NCBI GenBank assembly: GCA_023131555.1
Contig: JAGLZJ010000001.1
Location: forward strand, 1 to 35,585
DNA: 35,585 bases
Direction: 5' to 3'
DNA from: Candidatus Bathyarchaeota archaeon
GTDB lineage: Archaea; Thermoproteota; Bathyarchaeia; Bathyarchaeales; SOJC01
The stretch's first letter is position 1, and every line of letters starts with the position of its first letter. The position numbers were made by a program, and so were the translations under genes. The notes beneath the pieces are model-generated. The model did no database searches, was not told where the DNA came from, and saw only the letters and a list, made by a program, of their open reading frames with translations. Positions 1 through 7,541 of this stretch are shown here, piece by piece.

Positions 1-301
1 CGGGTAGTTTCACGCGTTTTTTGTCAACTACTGTGTATTGACGGATAATGTTGATAGAGGCATGTGGAGCTAGCAATGCGATTTTGTCAACTTCCTCAGG
101 TTTAAGTTCTCTACCTTCAACCTTAACGATGTCTTTCAAACCCAACTGCTTGCTGGGAACATGTAGTGCAATTAAAACTGTCCCATTAGTCTGACCGTTA
201 ATTCCCAATATCCTTACAACATCCAATGCATGCCCATTATTAATATGATCAATTACAGTGCCATCCTTTATTTTGGAAACGCGGAGGGTTGTTTCCGTCA
301 T
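1..301 (-). CDS. pyrI: Aspartate carbamoyltransferase regulatory chain PyrI (partial, C-terminus off window)
   Basis: Reverse-strand frame opens with ATG at 301-299 and runs off the left edge, giving about 100 of the usual ~150 residues. The translation begins MTETTLRVSKIKDGTVIDHI and continues with ALDVVRILGI and PHASINIIRQY, the conserved allosteric (nucleotide-binding) domain of PyrI. The C-terminal zinc domain lies outside the window. In the family, PyrI binds CTP/ATP and controls the PyrB trimers in de novo pyrimidine synthesis. It is transcribed divergently from pyrB, with about 128 bp between the starts. A TATA-like stretch (ggctatattgc, about 339-349) is well placed upstream of the ATG on the minus strand. 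The product is clear; only the missing end is unknown. Confidence 0.93.
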   Translation of the reverse strand, partial: MTETTLRVSKIKDGTVIDHINNGHALDVVRILGINGQTNGTVLIALHVPSKQLGLKDIVKVEGRELKPEEVDKIALLAPHASINIIRQYTVVDKKRVKLP

Positions 302-429
302 TCAGAGACCACGCCCACACAGACTTGCGGGGAAGGCTATATTGCTTTTCCGATTCTCTGTGCATGTTGAGAGAACAAAGAAGTTATCTAATACATGTCT
401 GGCTTAACTCTATCCAGGTGGTACCCAGA

Positions 430-1350
430 GTGGAGTTCAGAGGACGCGATATCATATCCTTGAAGGATTTTTCACGCGAAGAGATTGATTACGTATTAGA
501 GATTGCTAAAACTATGGAACCTGTCGCTAAGACCGGTTCAGACCTTTTACAGAACAAGATACTCGCCACTCTGTTTTATGAACCCAGTACCCGGACGCGG
601 CTGAGTTTCGAATCTGCCATGCACAGACTGGGAGGCTCCACAATCGGTTTTGCTGAAGCTGAAATCTCTTCAGTGAAAAAAGGCGAGACTCTAGCAGACA
701 CAGTCCGAGTTGTTGAAAATTACGCTGATGTGATAGTCATCAGACATCCCTTAGAGGGTGCGGCCAGACTTGCAGCTGAGTTTGCTACTGTGCCAATCAT
801 AAACGGGGGTTCAGGGGCAGAAGAGCACCCAACACAAGCCTTGCTGGATCTATACACGATTCTTAAAGAGAAGAAGAGAATTGATGGTCTTAATGTGGCT
901 TTGGTGGGCGATTTACGTTACGGACGGACAGTACACTCATTGGCATATGCACTATCGCTTTATGAAGTGAACCTGCTTCTTGTTTCCCCCGAGATGCTTC
1001 GGATGCGAAGAGAGGTGCTCGAGACAATCAAGGAGAGAATTAGGGTCAGTGAGAAAAGTAAAATCGAAGAGGTCATCAGGAAGGTAGACGTTCTGTACAT
1101 GACCAGAATTCAAAAAGAAAGATTTCCAGACGCTGCCGAGTATGCCAAGGTCAAGGGATCCTACAGAATAAACACGGATATTCTACAAAGTGTGAGAAAG
1201 GACCTAGTTCTGCTACATCCACTTCCTCGGGTGGATGAGATTGCACCAGAAGTGGATAAAACTGAGCACGCAAAATACTTTGACCAAGTATGGAATGGAA
1301 TCGTAATGAGGTCAGCGTTGCTTGGTCTAGTGCTTGGAAAAATCAGTTGA
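430..1350 (+). CDS. pyrB: Aspartate carbamoyltransferase catalytic chain PyrB
   Basis: Catalyses carbamoyl phosphate + aspartate to N-carbamoylaspartate, the committed pyrimidine step, in complex with PyrI. The family signatures are visible in order: carbamoyl-phosphate loop PSTRTR, the IRHPLEG and HPTQALLDLYTI motifs, GDLRYGRTVHSL, and HPLPRVDEIAPEVD near the C-terminus. The frame is open from ATG 289, but that start would overlap the divergent pyrI gene and add 47 unrelated residues. The GTG at 430 gives 306 residues beginning VEFRGRDIISLKDF, the usual family length and N-terminus, with an AGGTGG ribosome-binding site at about 416-421. A TATA-like run (ttatctaatac) lies near 382-392. Confidence 0.95.
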   Translation: MEFRGRDIISLKDFSREEIDYVLEIAKTMEPVAKTGSDLLQNKILATLFYEPSTRTRLSFESAMHRLGGSTIGFAEAEISSVKKGETLADTVRVVENYADVIVIRHPLEGAARLAAEFATVPIINGGSGAEEHPTQALLDLYTILKEKKRIDGLNVALVGDLRYGRTVHSLAYALSLYEVNLLLVSPEMLRMRREVLETIKERIRVSEKSKIEEVIRKVDVLYMTRIQKERFPDAAEYAKVKGSYRINTDILQSVRKDLVLLHPLPRVDEIAPEVDKTEHAKYFDQVWNGIVMRSALLGLVLGKIS

Positions 1351-1372
1351 CCTCATAGACAATGTGCTGATT

Positions 1373-3484
1373 TCATAGGATATATCGATGTCTATCTTTG
1401 AACTCCTGAACTTTTCCTGCGTTCCATCCTCGCAACTGCTGATAGTATCCCGTAATTCTCGACCAATGCTCCAGCTCATCGTCGGTCGCCCCGCAATTCT
1501 TACATTTAATTTGCAGACTTCCTTCCATCGTGCCACATCTTCTACAAATCGTGATGTCTCGAGTGAAGGCGAAGTACGAAGCCAACGATTTCGTAGCGAT
1601 TCGCTTTGTGAAGCTCCAAAGAGCCCTAGGTGAAGGGTGTTCTTCTCCCAGCCAAATGTGCATTATCGCTCCACCCTTGGTTAAAGGGTGGAAGCTTGCT
1701 TCGATCTGCATTCTCTCGGTCAATGCAATTCCTGCGGAGGGACGAACGTGAGAGCTATTTGTGTAGTATATGCCACCATTACCAGTGTCCCCTTGAACAA
1801 CTGCTGCACTTCCCAACAGTTTTCTATCAATTAGAGCCAATCTGTGGGCGCAGCTCTCTGCTGGGGTTTGAATGCACCCAAAGCGGTAGCCTGTCTCTTC
1901 CGCGTAGGCGTCAACTCGCTTGACCATGTGGTCAATAACTTCAAGGCCGAAACGCCATGAAGACGGGTCATCATGTAGCTCCATATTCAGGTGTGCTTTC
2001 AAGAGTTCATTGAGGCCAACGAAGCCTATGTTGAGTACTTGCTTGTCCAAGTTCAAGTAGGGTTCGCCAAAGCAATCCATTGTGCAGAATGGAAGCGAAC
2101 CTTCTTTCATCCTCTTTTTCACAATCCGACGTTTGATTAGCAGAACTTCCTTAGCAAAATCCATTCGCGAGTCCAGAATCTCATAGAGTCGTGAATCGTC
2201 TCCTTTTGCGTCATATGCGATACGAGGTAGGTTTATGGTGACAACTTGGAGGCTTCCCATTCTCATTGCACCTTTGTGGAAGTCTTTCAGTTCATCTCCA
2301 TCAGGCGTAAAGATGAGCCGGCAACATTGGCTGTTCACGATGTCGGGCATGTATTCTGGGCAGAGATTGAGGAAGTAAGGAGTTCCGAACTTCGATGCTA
2401 AAGCAGAAACCTTGAGATACTCGTCTTCAAATTCCTCCAAGTACTCGGGTCTGAGTTTTACTTCGCATTTGGGAAAGTTGAACATCTTTCCTGAGAAATC
2501 ACCGTTCATGTAGACATCGAGGATTGCGTTGAAGAATGCGTTGGCCTCTTCATAGTAGTCGGAGTATGTTGTCGCGTCACTAGCTTTCCCGCCTGGGAGA
2601 ACAGCAGGCACATCTTGGATGATCTTTGGCACAGCGCACTCCAAAGCGATGGATGAGAAGACTGTTTGTCCACCACGGGCAACATACATCTGTGACATCT
2701 CGTAGATGAACATTTGAGCCAGTTGCTTAAGGCGTTTGTATGGTAAACCTTTCAAGAAGGGAGCAAGATATACATTGAAGAAGTCGTAACCTTGACCTCC
2801 AGCCCAGTTAGTCTGAGCAGCAGCTAAAGCCTTTGCAGCGTGAAGGATAGCAACCTCAGGATGTCTTGCAGGTCCAGCAACTGCTGTATGTACGCCTTGC
2901 CCGTCGACAATTAGACCTTTTCTGAGAAAGAAACGCAGATCATGTTCTTGGCAGAAAGGTCTGGTTGCGAAATACTCGAGATCATGAATGTGGATAGTTC
3001 CGGCAATATGAGCATCAGCTAATCGCGGAGGTAAGCAGTTCAGAAGGGAGTATTGGTCGAAGATAGTGTCTGCAGCCAGTTTGTGAATGGTCTCCGGGTT
3101 GTGTTGCAGATTGGCGTTTTCCCGGTCACGAGAGCGAATAAGTCTTTCAACATCAAAGACGGGAAGACCGAGTCGTGTATACTTGGCTCGGGGGGTCTCA
3201 TAGTTGTTTTCCAATAGGGAAACACATACAAACTCTCGAATTAAGGGAGCCGACAGAAAGCCCAGATTTAAAGAGTTTAGTCGATTAGCTGTGTCTTGAG
3301 CAATCTTATCTGCAACTTCTTTTGAGAGTCCGGTCTCCTTCACCAAGGAATCGATGATTCTTTCCGGTTCGAAATCTTCAAACACAATCCCGGATGTTCT
3401 CACCTTGGGGAAATATTTAAGCGAATCAACGGCATACTCGGTTTCAGTCGTAGAAAACCCTCGCAACAGAGCATCATTACACAC
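1373..3484 (-). CDS. nrdD: Anaerobic ribonucleoside-triphosphate reductase NrdD (class III)
   Basis: Makes dNTPs from NTPs anaerobically using a glycyl radical. 703 residues from a GTG start. An ATP-cone regulatory domain occupies roughly residues 28-120, followed by the ten-stranded reductase barrel. Catalytic features seen: Cys178 (RPFCQEHDL) and the Cys387-Cys388-Arg motif, where one Cys should be the thiyl-radical site; VVTINLPRI; a four-Cys zinc site (C647, C650, C661, C664); and the glycyl-radical loop RITGYYQQ, with Gly679 the radical residue. The activase NrdG is not in this window. A TATA-like box (minus-strand TTTTTTATAT, 3527-3518) lies about 35 nt upstream of the start. Immediately upstream on the same strand is a second NrdD-like protein that has lost all of these catalytic residues, so this is probably the working enzyme of the pair. 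Confidence 0.95.
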   Translation of the reverse strand: MCNDALLRGFSTTETEYAVDSLKYFPKVRTSGIVFEDFEPERIIDSLVKETGLSKEVADKIAQDTANRLNSLNLGFLSAPLIREFVCVSLLENNYETPRAKYTRLGLPVFDVERLIRSRDRENANLQHNPETIHKLAADTIFDQYSLLNCLPPRLADAHIAGTIHIHDLEYFATRPFCQEHDLRFFLRKGLIVDGQGVHTAVAGPARHPEVAILHAAKALAAAQTNWAGGQGYDFFNVYLAPFLKGLPYKRLKQLAQMFIYEMSQMYVARGGQTVFSSIALECAVPKIIQDVPAVLPGGKASDATTYSDYYEEANAFFNAILDVYMNGDFSGKMFNFPKCEVKLRPEYLEEFEDEYLKVSALASKFGTPYFLNLCPEYMPDIVNSQCCRLIFTPDGDELKDFHKGAMRMGSLQVVTINLPRIAYDAKGDDSRLYEILDSRMDFAKEVLLIKRRIVKKRMKEGSLPFCTMDCFGEPYLNLDKQVLNIGFVGLNELLKAHLNMELHDDPSSWRFGLEVIDHMVKRVDAYAEETGYRFGCIQTPAESCAHRLALIDRKLLGSAAVVQGDTGNGGIYYTNSSHVRPSAGIALTERMQIEASFHPLTKGGAIMHIWLGEEHPSPRALWSFTKRIATKSLASYFAFTRDITICRRCGTMEGSLQIKCKNCGATDDELEHWSRITGYYQQLRGWNAGKVQEFKDRHRYIL

Positions 3485-3517
3485 ACATTGTCTTTTAGCA
3501 ATTCAATTGACAGAATC

Positions 3518-3587
3518 ATATAAAAAAGCAGGGATGTGCTTGAGAATTTCAAAGCCTGTTTCGCATAAAATGTGTTAATTTTATAGC
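3518..3587 (-). promoter_or_regulatory. Candidate nrdD promoter region
   Basis: The 200-bp gap 3485-3684 between nrdD and its HTH-bearing paralogue is AT-rich and holds no gene. Read on the minus strand it has two TATA-like boxes: gctataaaatt (about 3587-3577) and TTTTTTATAT (3527-3518). The second would place the transcription start about 10 nt before the GTG of nrdD. A separate nrdD promoter suggests that the upstream paralogue could act on it in trans. I see no strong palindromic operator here. Confidence 0.4.
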
Positions 3588-3684
3588 GGGGGGATTTGAC
3601 TTAAGATTTTTAGTACTTTTTGTATAAAATTTTAGAGTGTATAGCCCACGGAATTCACAGCGACTACCCGCGTCAGCTATGGAT

Positions 3685-5832
3685 TCAGAATGCAAGAAAG
3701 CGCTCGTAAGCAGGATCAGCCATTTCTGAGGTGTTCGTCAACGGGGACAGTCGAGTGGATCCGCAATGCGGACATCTAGCGTGGGTTCCAATGGTCGAAC
3801 TCCTGCATCTATGGCAAATCGTGAAGAATAGTTGGTAGTTGAAAAACCCAATATTCCTTATTGTAAGTTTTTCAGTAATTGGTGCTAGGCCCTCGGGAGT
3901 GAGTGGAGCAAGCTCGTGTAAGATGCAACTCATGTGACCTCCGTGTGAAAGCTGATGAATTCGCTCTTCAATGTCAAGTCTTTCTTCCTGGAAGGGGGAG
4001 ATTTCGTCGACATCTGAGTAGGAGGGCGCTGCTTGGAAGTAGGAGGTTTTTACCATACTTAAGCCGTATTTCTCTAGGTCAAGTTCATAAACTCGTCTTT
4101 TCGCCACCCTGTTTGGAACGATTGCGGGAACAAGTCTGCAATCCGGCTTCTTCCTGAATCGAGATATGTGCTTGTTTACATGTTTAAGGATCTTTTCGAT
4201 AAGGATGTATGTTCGCCCCATGTTGACTTCTTTGTGCGGAAGTATCAGTGCATTGACGGCGTTTGTCAGACCAAGAAGGTTAATTACACGCGTTGTATTC
4301 TCGAGTTTGAAGGAGTCTTCATCGACTTCACAGGCGAGGTATGGTAGAAGGTTCTGTTGGATTCTTTTTTCTATAGCGCGGTATTTAACGTCTAGTGCTT
4401 CAATCGCGATGTCAAGTTGATCTTCAAGCAGATCCAAGAACTTGTCCTCGTCAGATCTCGCTTCAAAGCTGATTCTAGGCAAGTTTATTGTTATAACGTC
4501 TAAGTTTCCCGTGCGATGAGTGTCCAGATCAGATTCTTTGTGCCAGTCGTCTGTCAGTCTAAGACCTGATGCAGAGTACGATGCATGCTTTTGGTTTTCG
4601 AATTGGAGATTTGCGAAATTTACCAGAATGCTCGTTGAGGCCAGTCGATGGGCTTCATGGATAATGTTATTAAAGGATTCATCTTGGGCAGTCTTTGATT
4701 CAAGCTTGACCACGATTCTCGGGTTTAAGAGAGGGTGTTCTATATTCTCTGCAATGAGAGCTCTGAGGAGAAGTGACGCAAAGCTTAAGCTATCACCTTC
4801 GAAGGAGCTTTCTTTTTCATTCGAAAAACTCAGGCTGATTGTCGTTGGGATGGCAGATGTAAGATTGAGACCTCTTATGAAAAGCCTCAGGAGATGCTCT
4901 ATTCTCTTAGACTTGAGATTCCGTGAATAAGCAGCTAGATGTAGATTGAAATCGTCCAGATTTTGGTACCCTGTTGTTTCTGTTGAGATTCTTCGAACGC
5001 TTTTTAATATTGTATTAAGCGCTGACTCCAGTGTTCGAGGGTTTTGCTTTTCCAGAAGATGTGAAATATCATGAGTCATCTCGTGAGGTTTCAGTACCCA
5101 TGTTCCCAGATTATCGAGATGGATGCTTCCACTAAGATGAGCGTCTGCAATTCTCCTTGGCAGAACGTTCAGTAGGGTGTATTCCTCCATGACTGAGTCG
5201 GCAGCTGCTTTGCGGATCGCACTTGCGTTTGGTTGCTGTGAATTAAGCAGACGCGTGACTTCGTGTACAGGTAGACCCAGACGGGTAAGTTTGTGTCTGT
5301 AGTCTTCATAGTGTTTCTCTAGCAGAATGGCGTTTACGATCTCGCGGATTAATGGAGCGGTGAGATACTTGGTTTTGAATCGTTGGAGGCGTTTCTCAGT
5401 CTCGCGAGCAATTCTAAGAGCAAGGTCTGTTGGCACTCCAGCCTCCGTCACCAAAGACTGGGCGATTCTGTTCCGGTCAAATTCCTCCATAGTAAGGTTG
5501 GATGTTCTTACCAGCATCTTCCAGCGTTTGTATGTCCGATCTTCTATCTCGTCTGTAATCTCGATTATTCGACGGCCTAAGACTGTCAAGCTATATCTCT
5601 TGGTCTCGATTTCGGGTTCTATCAGATCGGCGTTTATCAGAGACTTCAAATGATACGCAAATCGACCTGCGTCTCTGCTAGAGTCAAGCTTCAAGGAACT
5701 CATAATTTCGGTATAGGACATTGAGCCGCGGTCTAGAACCATGTCAAGGATCTGCAGACGTATTGGAGAGGATATGGCCTTCAGAACTTTCATTCCAGCC
5801 TTGTGTATCCCTACGTATTTCGGACTGGGCAT
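3685..5832 (-). CDS. Winged-helix / ATP-cone / catalytically dead NrdD-like protein, putative nucleotide-responsive regulator
   Basis: 715 residues from ATG, with GGAG about 12 nt upstream. Order of parts: ArsR-type winged helix at about 10-90 (SSPIRLQILDMV, YHLKSLINADLI, a beta-wing with KRYSLT); an ATP-cone at about 107-195 matching that of NrdD (LTAPLIREIVNAILLEKHYE); then an NrdD-like body (LLNVLPRRIADAHLSGSIHL, VITINLPRI) ending in a four-Cys zinc site (C673, C676, C687, C690). All reductase catalytic residues are gone. The N-terminal active Cys aligns with Glu251, the CCR motif aligns with Ser422-Gly423, and the sequence stops 25 residues after the last zinc Cys without a glycyl-radical loop. 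It lies directly upstream of nrdD in the same orientation. Inference: a transcription factor that senses nucleotides through the ATP-cone and barrel, analogous to NrdR. It is often likely to be mis-annotated as a reductase. Confidence 0.85.
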   Translation of the reverse strand: MPSPKYVGIHKAGMKVLKAISSPIRLQILDMVLDRGSMSYTEIMSSLKLDSSRDAGRFAYHLKSLINADLIEPEIETKRYSLTVLGRRIIEITDEIEDRTYKRWKMLVRTSNLTMEEFDRNRIAQSLVTEAGVPTDLALRIARETEKRLQRFKTKYLTAPLIREIVNAILLEKHYEDYRHKLTRLGLPVHEVTRLLNSQQPNASAIRKAAADSVMEEYTLLNVLPRRIADAHLSGSIHLDNLGTWVLKPHEMTHDISHLLEKQNPRTLESALNTILKSVRRISTETTGYQNLDDFNLHLAAYSRNLKSKRIEHLLRLFIRGLNLTSAIPTTISLSFSNEKESSFEGDSLSFASLLLRALIAENIEHPLLNPRIVVKLESKTAQDESFNNIIHEAHRLASTSILVNFANLQFENQKHASYSASGLRLTDDWHKESDLDTHRTGNLDVITINLPRISFEARSDEDKFLDLLEDQLDIAIEALDVKYRAIEKRIQQNLLPYLACEVDEDSFKLENTTRVINLLGLTNAVNALILPHKEVNMGRTYILIEKILKHVNKHISRFRKKPDCRLVPAIVPNRVAKRRVYELDLEKYGLSMVKTSYFQAAPSYSDVDEISPFQEERLDIEERIHQLSHGGHMSCILHELAPLTPEGLAPITEKLTIRNIGFFNYQLFFTICHRCRSSTIGTHARCPHCGSTRLSPLTNTSEMADPAYERFLAF

Positions 5833-5918
5833 AGTCGCATTTCACTCCGTTTCATGCAGGTTGTCGTCATCAGAGAGTCAAGAGAGCCTACTTACGCTCG
5901 CCCGTAACCTTCAACCTG

Positions 5919-5937
5919 ATAATCCTTAAATCATTAT
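5919..5937. promoter_or_regulatory. Shared promoter between the NrdD-like regulator and tRNA-Leu, with weak inverted repeat
   Basis: Between the divergent regulator (start 5832) and the tRNA (start 5962) lies ATAAT-N9-ATTAT, whose centre ccttaaatc reads as a TATA-like box on either strand. The tRNA start is about 30 nt away, the normal archaeal spacing. The regulator's start is about 90 nt away, implying a leader. The inverted repeat is short and AT-only, so its regulatory meaning is a guess. Confidence 0.3.
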
Positions 5938-5961
5938 TGCTCAATTCTCATAGACAGATAG

Positions 5962-6063
5962 GCGGCGGTAGCCAAGCCAGGTCAACAGACAGTGACCAAA
6001 GGCGAAGGACTCAAGATCCTTTCCCATAGGGGTTCGCCGGTTCGAATCCGGCCCGCCGCACCA
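5962..6063 (+). tRNA. tRNA-Leu (anticodon CAA) with probable D-loop intron
   Basis: The acceptor stem GCGGCGG (5962-5968) pairs perfectly with CCGCCGC (6053-6059). Discriminator A6060 is followed by an encoded CCA (6061-6063). Anticodon arm AAGGA / CTCAAGA / TCCTT (6005-6021) gives anticodon CAA (6012-6014). The long variable arm TCCC-ATA-GGG and T-arm GCCGG-TTCGAAT-CCGGC are those of a class II tRNA-Leu. The D-arm is 14 nt longer than in a normal archaeal tRNA-Leu. Removing 5986-5999 restores GCC-AGCCAGGTCAA-AGGC and an 88-nt tRNA including CCA. There is no intron in the anticodon loop. Confidence 0.9.
5986..5999 (+). other. Putative 14-nt noncanonical intron in the tRNA-Leu D-loop
   Basis: GGTCA (5980-5984) can pair with TGACC (5993-5997) across an 8-nt loop. 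The flanking exon bases GCC (5977-5979 region) and GGC (6001-6003) can pair around an AAA bulge (5998-6000). This resembles the relaxed bulge-helix-loop substrate of archaeal tRNA splicing endonuclease. Exact cut sites are ambiguous by one or two bases because of the A runs. The alternative is a tRNA with a naturally enlarged D-loop, which would be unusual for Leu. Confidence 0.6.
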
Positions 6064-6117
6064 ATACATTCTAAGCTTCTAGAAGTTCGACGATTCTATT
6101 CAGTATGAGTAGATCAG

Positions 6118-6750
6118 TTAGACGTGAGTTGACTCCTCGATGGCTCCTTCGGGTGTGAAGATGAGAAAATCCACGCCGTTACCACTCATTGAGTCACGGC
6201 TTATGGCTGATTTCATTGCGCGCATTGCTACCTCTTTGGATTCCTGTACGCTCATATCTTCCTTGAAGTTCTCCTCCAACACGCCTACAGCAATCTCAGC
6301 GCCAGTGCCAACAGCAGAATACTTATCGGGGATGACGGATCCTAAGACATCAAGGACGTACATTGAAGGGCCATCTTCATCTACGCCACCGATTATTGTC
6401 TGCGTGATCAGCGGGAAAAGACGCCTGCCAAAGAGGAGGTTCGACATCACCTTGGCTGCAGATCTGACGGAGATTCTTCTGTGTGTCTCAAATCTGAAAA
6501 GGTTTGCATAAGCCTCAACATCTCTAATGAGGACCTGCATGTCGGAAACAAGTCCTGCGCATCCTGCACCGATATGATCGGTGATTTTGAAAACTTTCTT
6601 TCCTGCTTTGCTTGTGACAAAGTAGCCGTATGTTACACGCTTCTCGGCAGCCAACAACACTCCCTTAGAGCCTACGATACCAAGAGTTGTCGCACCTGGC
6701 ATCAAATAATAAGGGTATTTCTGACCGAGTTCATTCAATTTGGATGCCAC
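6118..6750 (-). CDS. psmB: Proteasome subunit beta, Thr1 replaced by Ala (probably inactive)
   Basis: 210 residues from GTG, usual beta-subunit length, with a 19-residue propeptide-like N-terminus. The body matches archaeal 20S beta subunits: ATTLGIVGSKGVLLAAEKRVT, an SKAGKKVFKI segment, AGLVSDMQ, and SAVGTGAEIAVGVLE. Aligned with the family's TTTVGI, the position of the catalytic N-terminal Thr1 is Ala20 (codon GCG), while the Lys33 equivalent (Lys52) is retained and Asp17 is Glu36. It should therefore be a structural, non-proteolytic beta subunit, as known in some Crenarchaeota and in eukaryotic beta3/6/7, needing an active partner elsewhere. A shifted cleavage that uses Thr21 cannot be excluded. 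A TATA-like TTTAAAT (about 6784-6790) lies upstream; the region is divergent from the NMN adenylyltransferase operon. Confidence 0.9.
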   Translation of the reverse strand: MASKLNELGQKYPYYLMPGATTLGIVGSKGVLLAAEKRVTYGYFVTSKAGKKVFKITDHIGAGCAGLVSDMQVLIRDVEAYANLFRFETHRRISVRSAAKVMSNLLFGRRLFPLITQTIIGGVDEDGPSMYVLDVLGSVIPDKYSAVGTGAEIAVGVLEENFKEDMSVQESKEVAMRAMKSAISRDSMSGNGVDFLIFTPEGAIEESTHV

Positions 6751-6822
6751 CTTGATTTCGGTTGATTATAGAATGCCGATCATTTAAATCTACTCATAGT
6801 AGACAACGTGGGTTTTGGAAAG

Positions 6823-6830
6823 TATTTAAT
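6823..6830 (+). promoter_or_regulatory. TATA-like box of the small ORF / nadM operon
   Basis: tatttaat lies 33 nt before the ATG of the small ORF at 6863, a suitable distance for an archaeal promoter. It is in the region divergent from psmB. Confidence 0.4.
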
Positions 6831-6862
6831 TGATTGGGCAACTAAATCAGGCAGGGGAGTCC

Positions 6863-7009
6863 ATGACTCCAAGAGGCAAGATAGTCAGCACGTACTGGCA
6901 AGGCGCGTTGAGACGATACTCAAGTTTCTGGAAGAAGGATACCATGCTAATGAAAGAGAAGTCAAACATCTCGCAACTTAGGATTGAACACTTCTGTTCA
7001 GAGAGCTAG
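6863..7009 (+). CDS. Small basic protein of 48 residues, unknown function
   Basis: An ATG preceded by a strong ribosome-binding site (AGGGGAG, 6853-6859 area) opens a 48-codon frame ending TAG 7007-7009. It starts MTPRGKIVSTYWQGALRRYS and is rich in Lys/Arg, with three Trp/Phe-type aromatics in its first half and no membrane segment. It ends 13 nt before the ATG of NMN adenylyltransferase, whose own AGGGGAG site overlaps its stop region, so the two are probably co-transcribed. I recognise no family. It could be a true small protein or a leader peptide; the duplicate ribosome-binding sites favour real translation. Confidence 0.55.
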   Translation: MTPRGKIVSTYWQGALRRYSSFWKKDTMLMKEKSNISQLRIEHFCSES

Positions 7010-7022
7010 GGGAGTCTCAATT

Positions 7023-7541
7023 ATGAGAGGGCTATACATCGGTCGATTTCAGCCTTTCCACATGGGACACCTGCACGCTGTGAAGCACGCACTAAGCGAA
7101 GTCAACGAAGTGATTATTGTAGTTGGCAGTGCCCAGCGCAGCCACTCGCTCGACAATCCATTCACGGCTGGTGAGCGAATGGTGATGGTTCGAGAGGCTT
7201 TGAACGAAGGAGGTATTTCTCCACTGAAGTATTGGATCATTCCTATTCGTGACCTGAATGTTCACATGATGTGGGTATCCGAAGTAAAGGGTTACACACC
7301 AGAGTTTGAAAGAGTGTACTCGAATGAACCTCTCACTCGCCGGCTCTTCTTGGAGGCAGGCTACCGAGTTGAGTCGATTCCCTTCAAAAACAGAAGTCGC
7401 TATTCAGCTACAGAAATCCGAAGAAGAATGGTAAATGGTGAGCATTGGAAGAACCTTGTTCCAAAGATTGTCGCTGAATTTATAGAACAGATTGGGGGAG
7501 TTGACAGGCTAGTGGACTTGACCAAGACAGATGACGGTTAG
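7023..7541 (+). CDS. nadM: Nicotinamide-nucleotide adenylyltransferase (archaeal type)
   Basis: Transfers AMP from ATP to NMN to make NAD. 172 residues, the length of archaeal NMNATs. The nucleotidyltransferase signature GRFQPFHMGH sits at residues 7-16, the C-terminal SRYSATEIRRRM corresponds to the ISSTxIR motif, and GSAQRSHSLDNPFTAGER lies in the substrate-binding region. The frame is open from 6984, but ATG 7023 gives MRGLYIGRFQPF, as in homologues, and has AGGGGAG about 9 nt upstream. It follows a small ORF in the same probable operon. A broken nicotinate phosphoribosyltransferase gene occurs later in the window (14435), so salvage may depend on other genes. Confidence 0.94.
   Translation: MRGLYIGRFQPFHMGHLHAVKHALSEVNEVIIVVGSAQRSHSLDNPFTAGERMVMVREALNEGGISPLKYWIIPIRDLNVHMMWVSEVKGYTPEFERVYSNEPLTRRLFLEAGYRVESIPFKNRSRYSATEIRRRMVNGEHWKNLVPKIVAEFIEQIGGVDRLVDLTKTDDG

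Noticed and set aside
289..429. Extended N-terminus of PyrB from ATG 289
   Set aside because: It overlaps the divergent pyrI start and adds residues unlike any aspartate carbamoyltransferase; GTG 430 gives the normal length with a ribosome-binding site.
4520..4930. 136-codon frame antisense to the NrdD-like regulator
   Set aside because: Composition is Ser/Arg/Leu-rich in the manner of antisense shadows, and the opposite strand encodes a clearly conserved protein.
3685..5832. Reading the NrdD paralogue as a decaying pseudogene
   Set aside because: The frame is fully open for 715 codons, the fold, zinc site and ATP-cone are preserved, and an extra DNA-binding domain is present, which points to a new role rather than decay.
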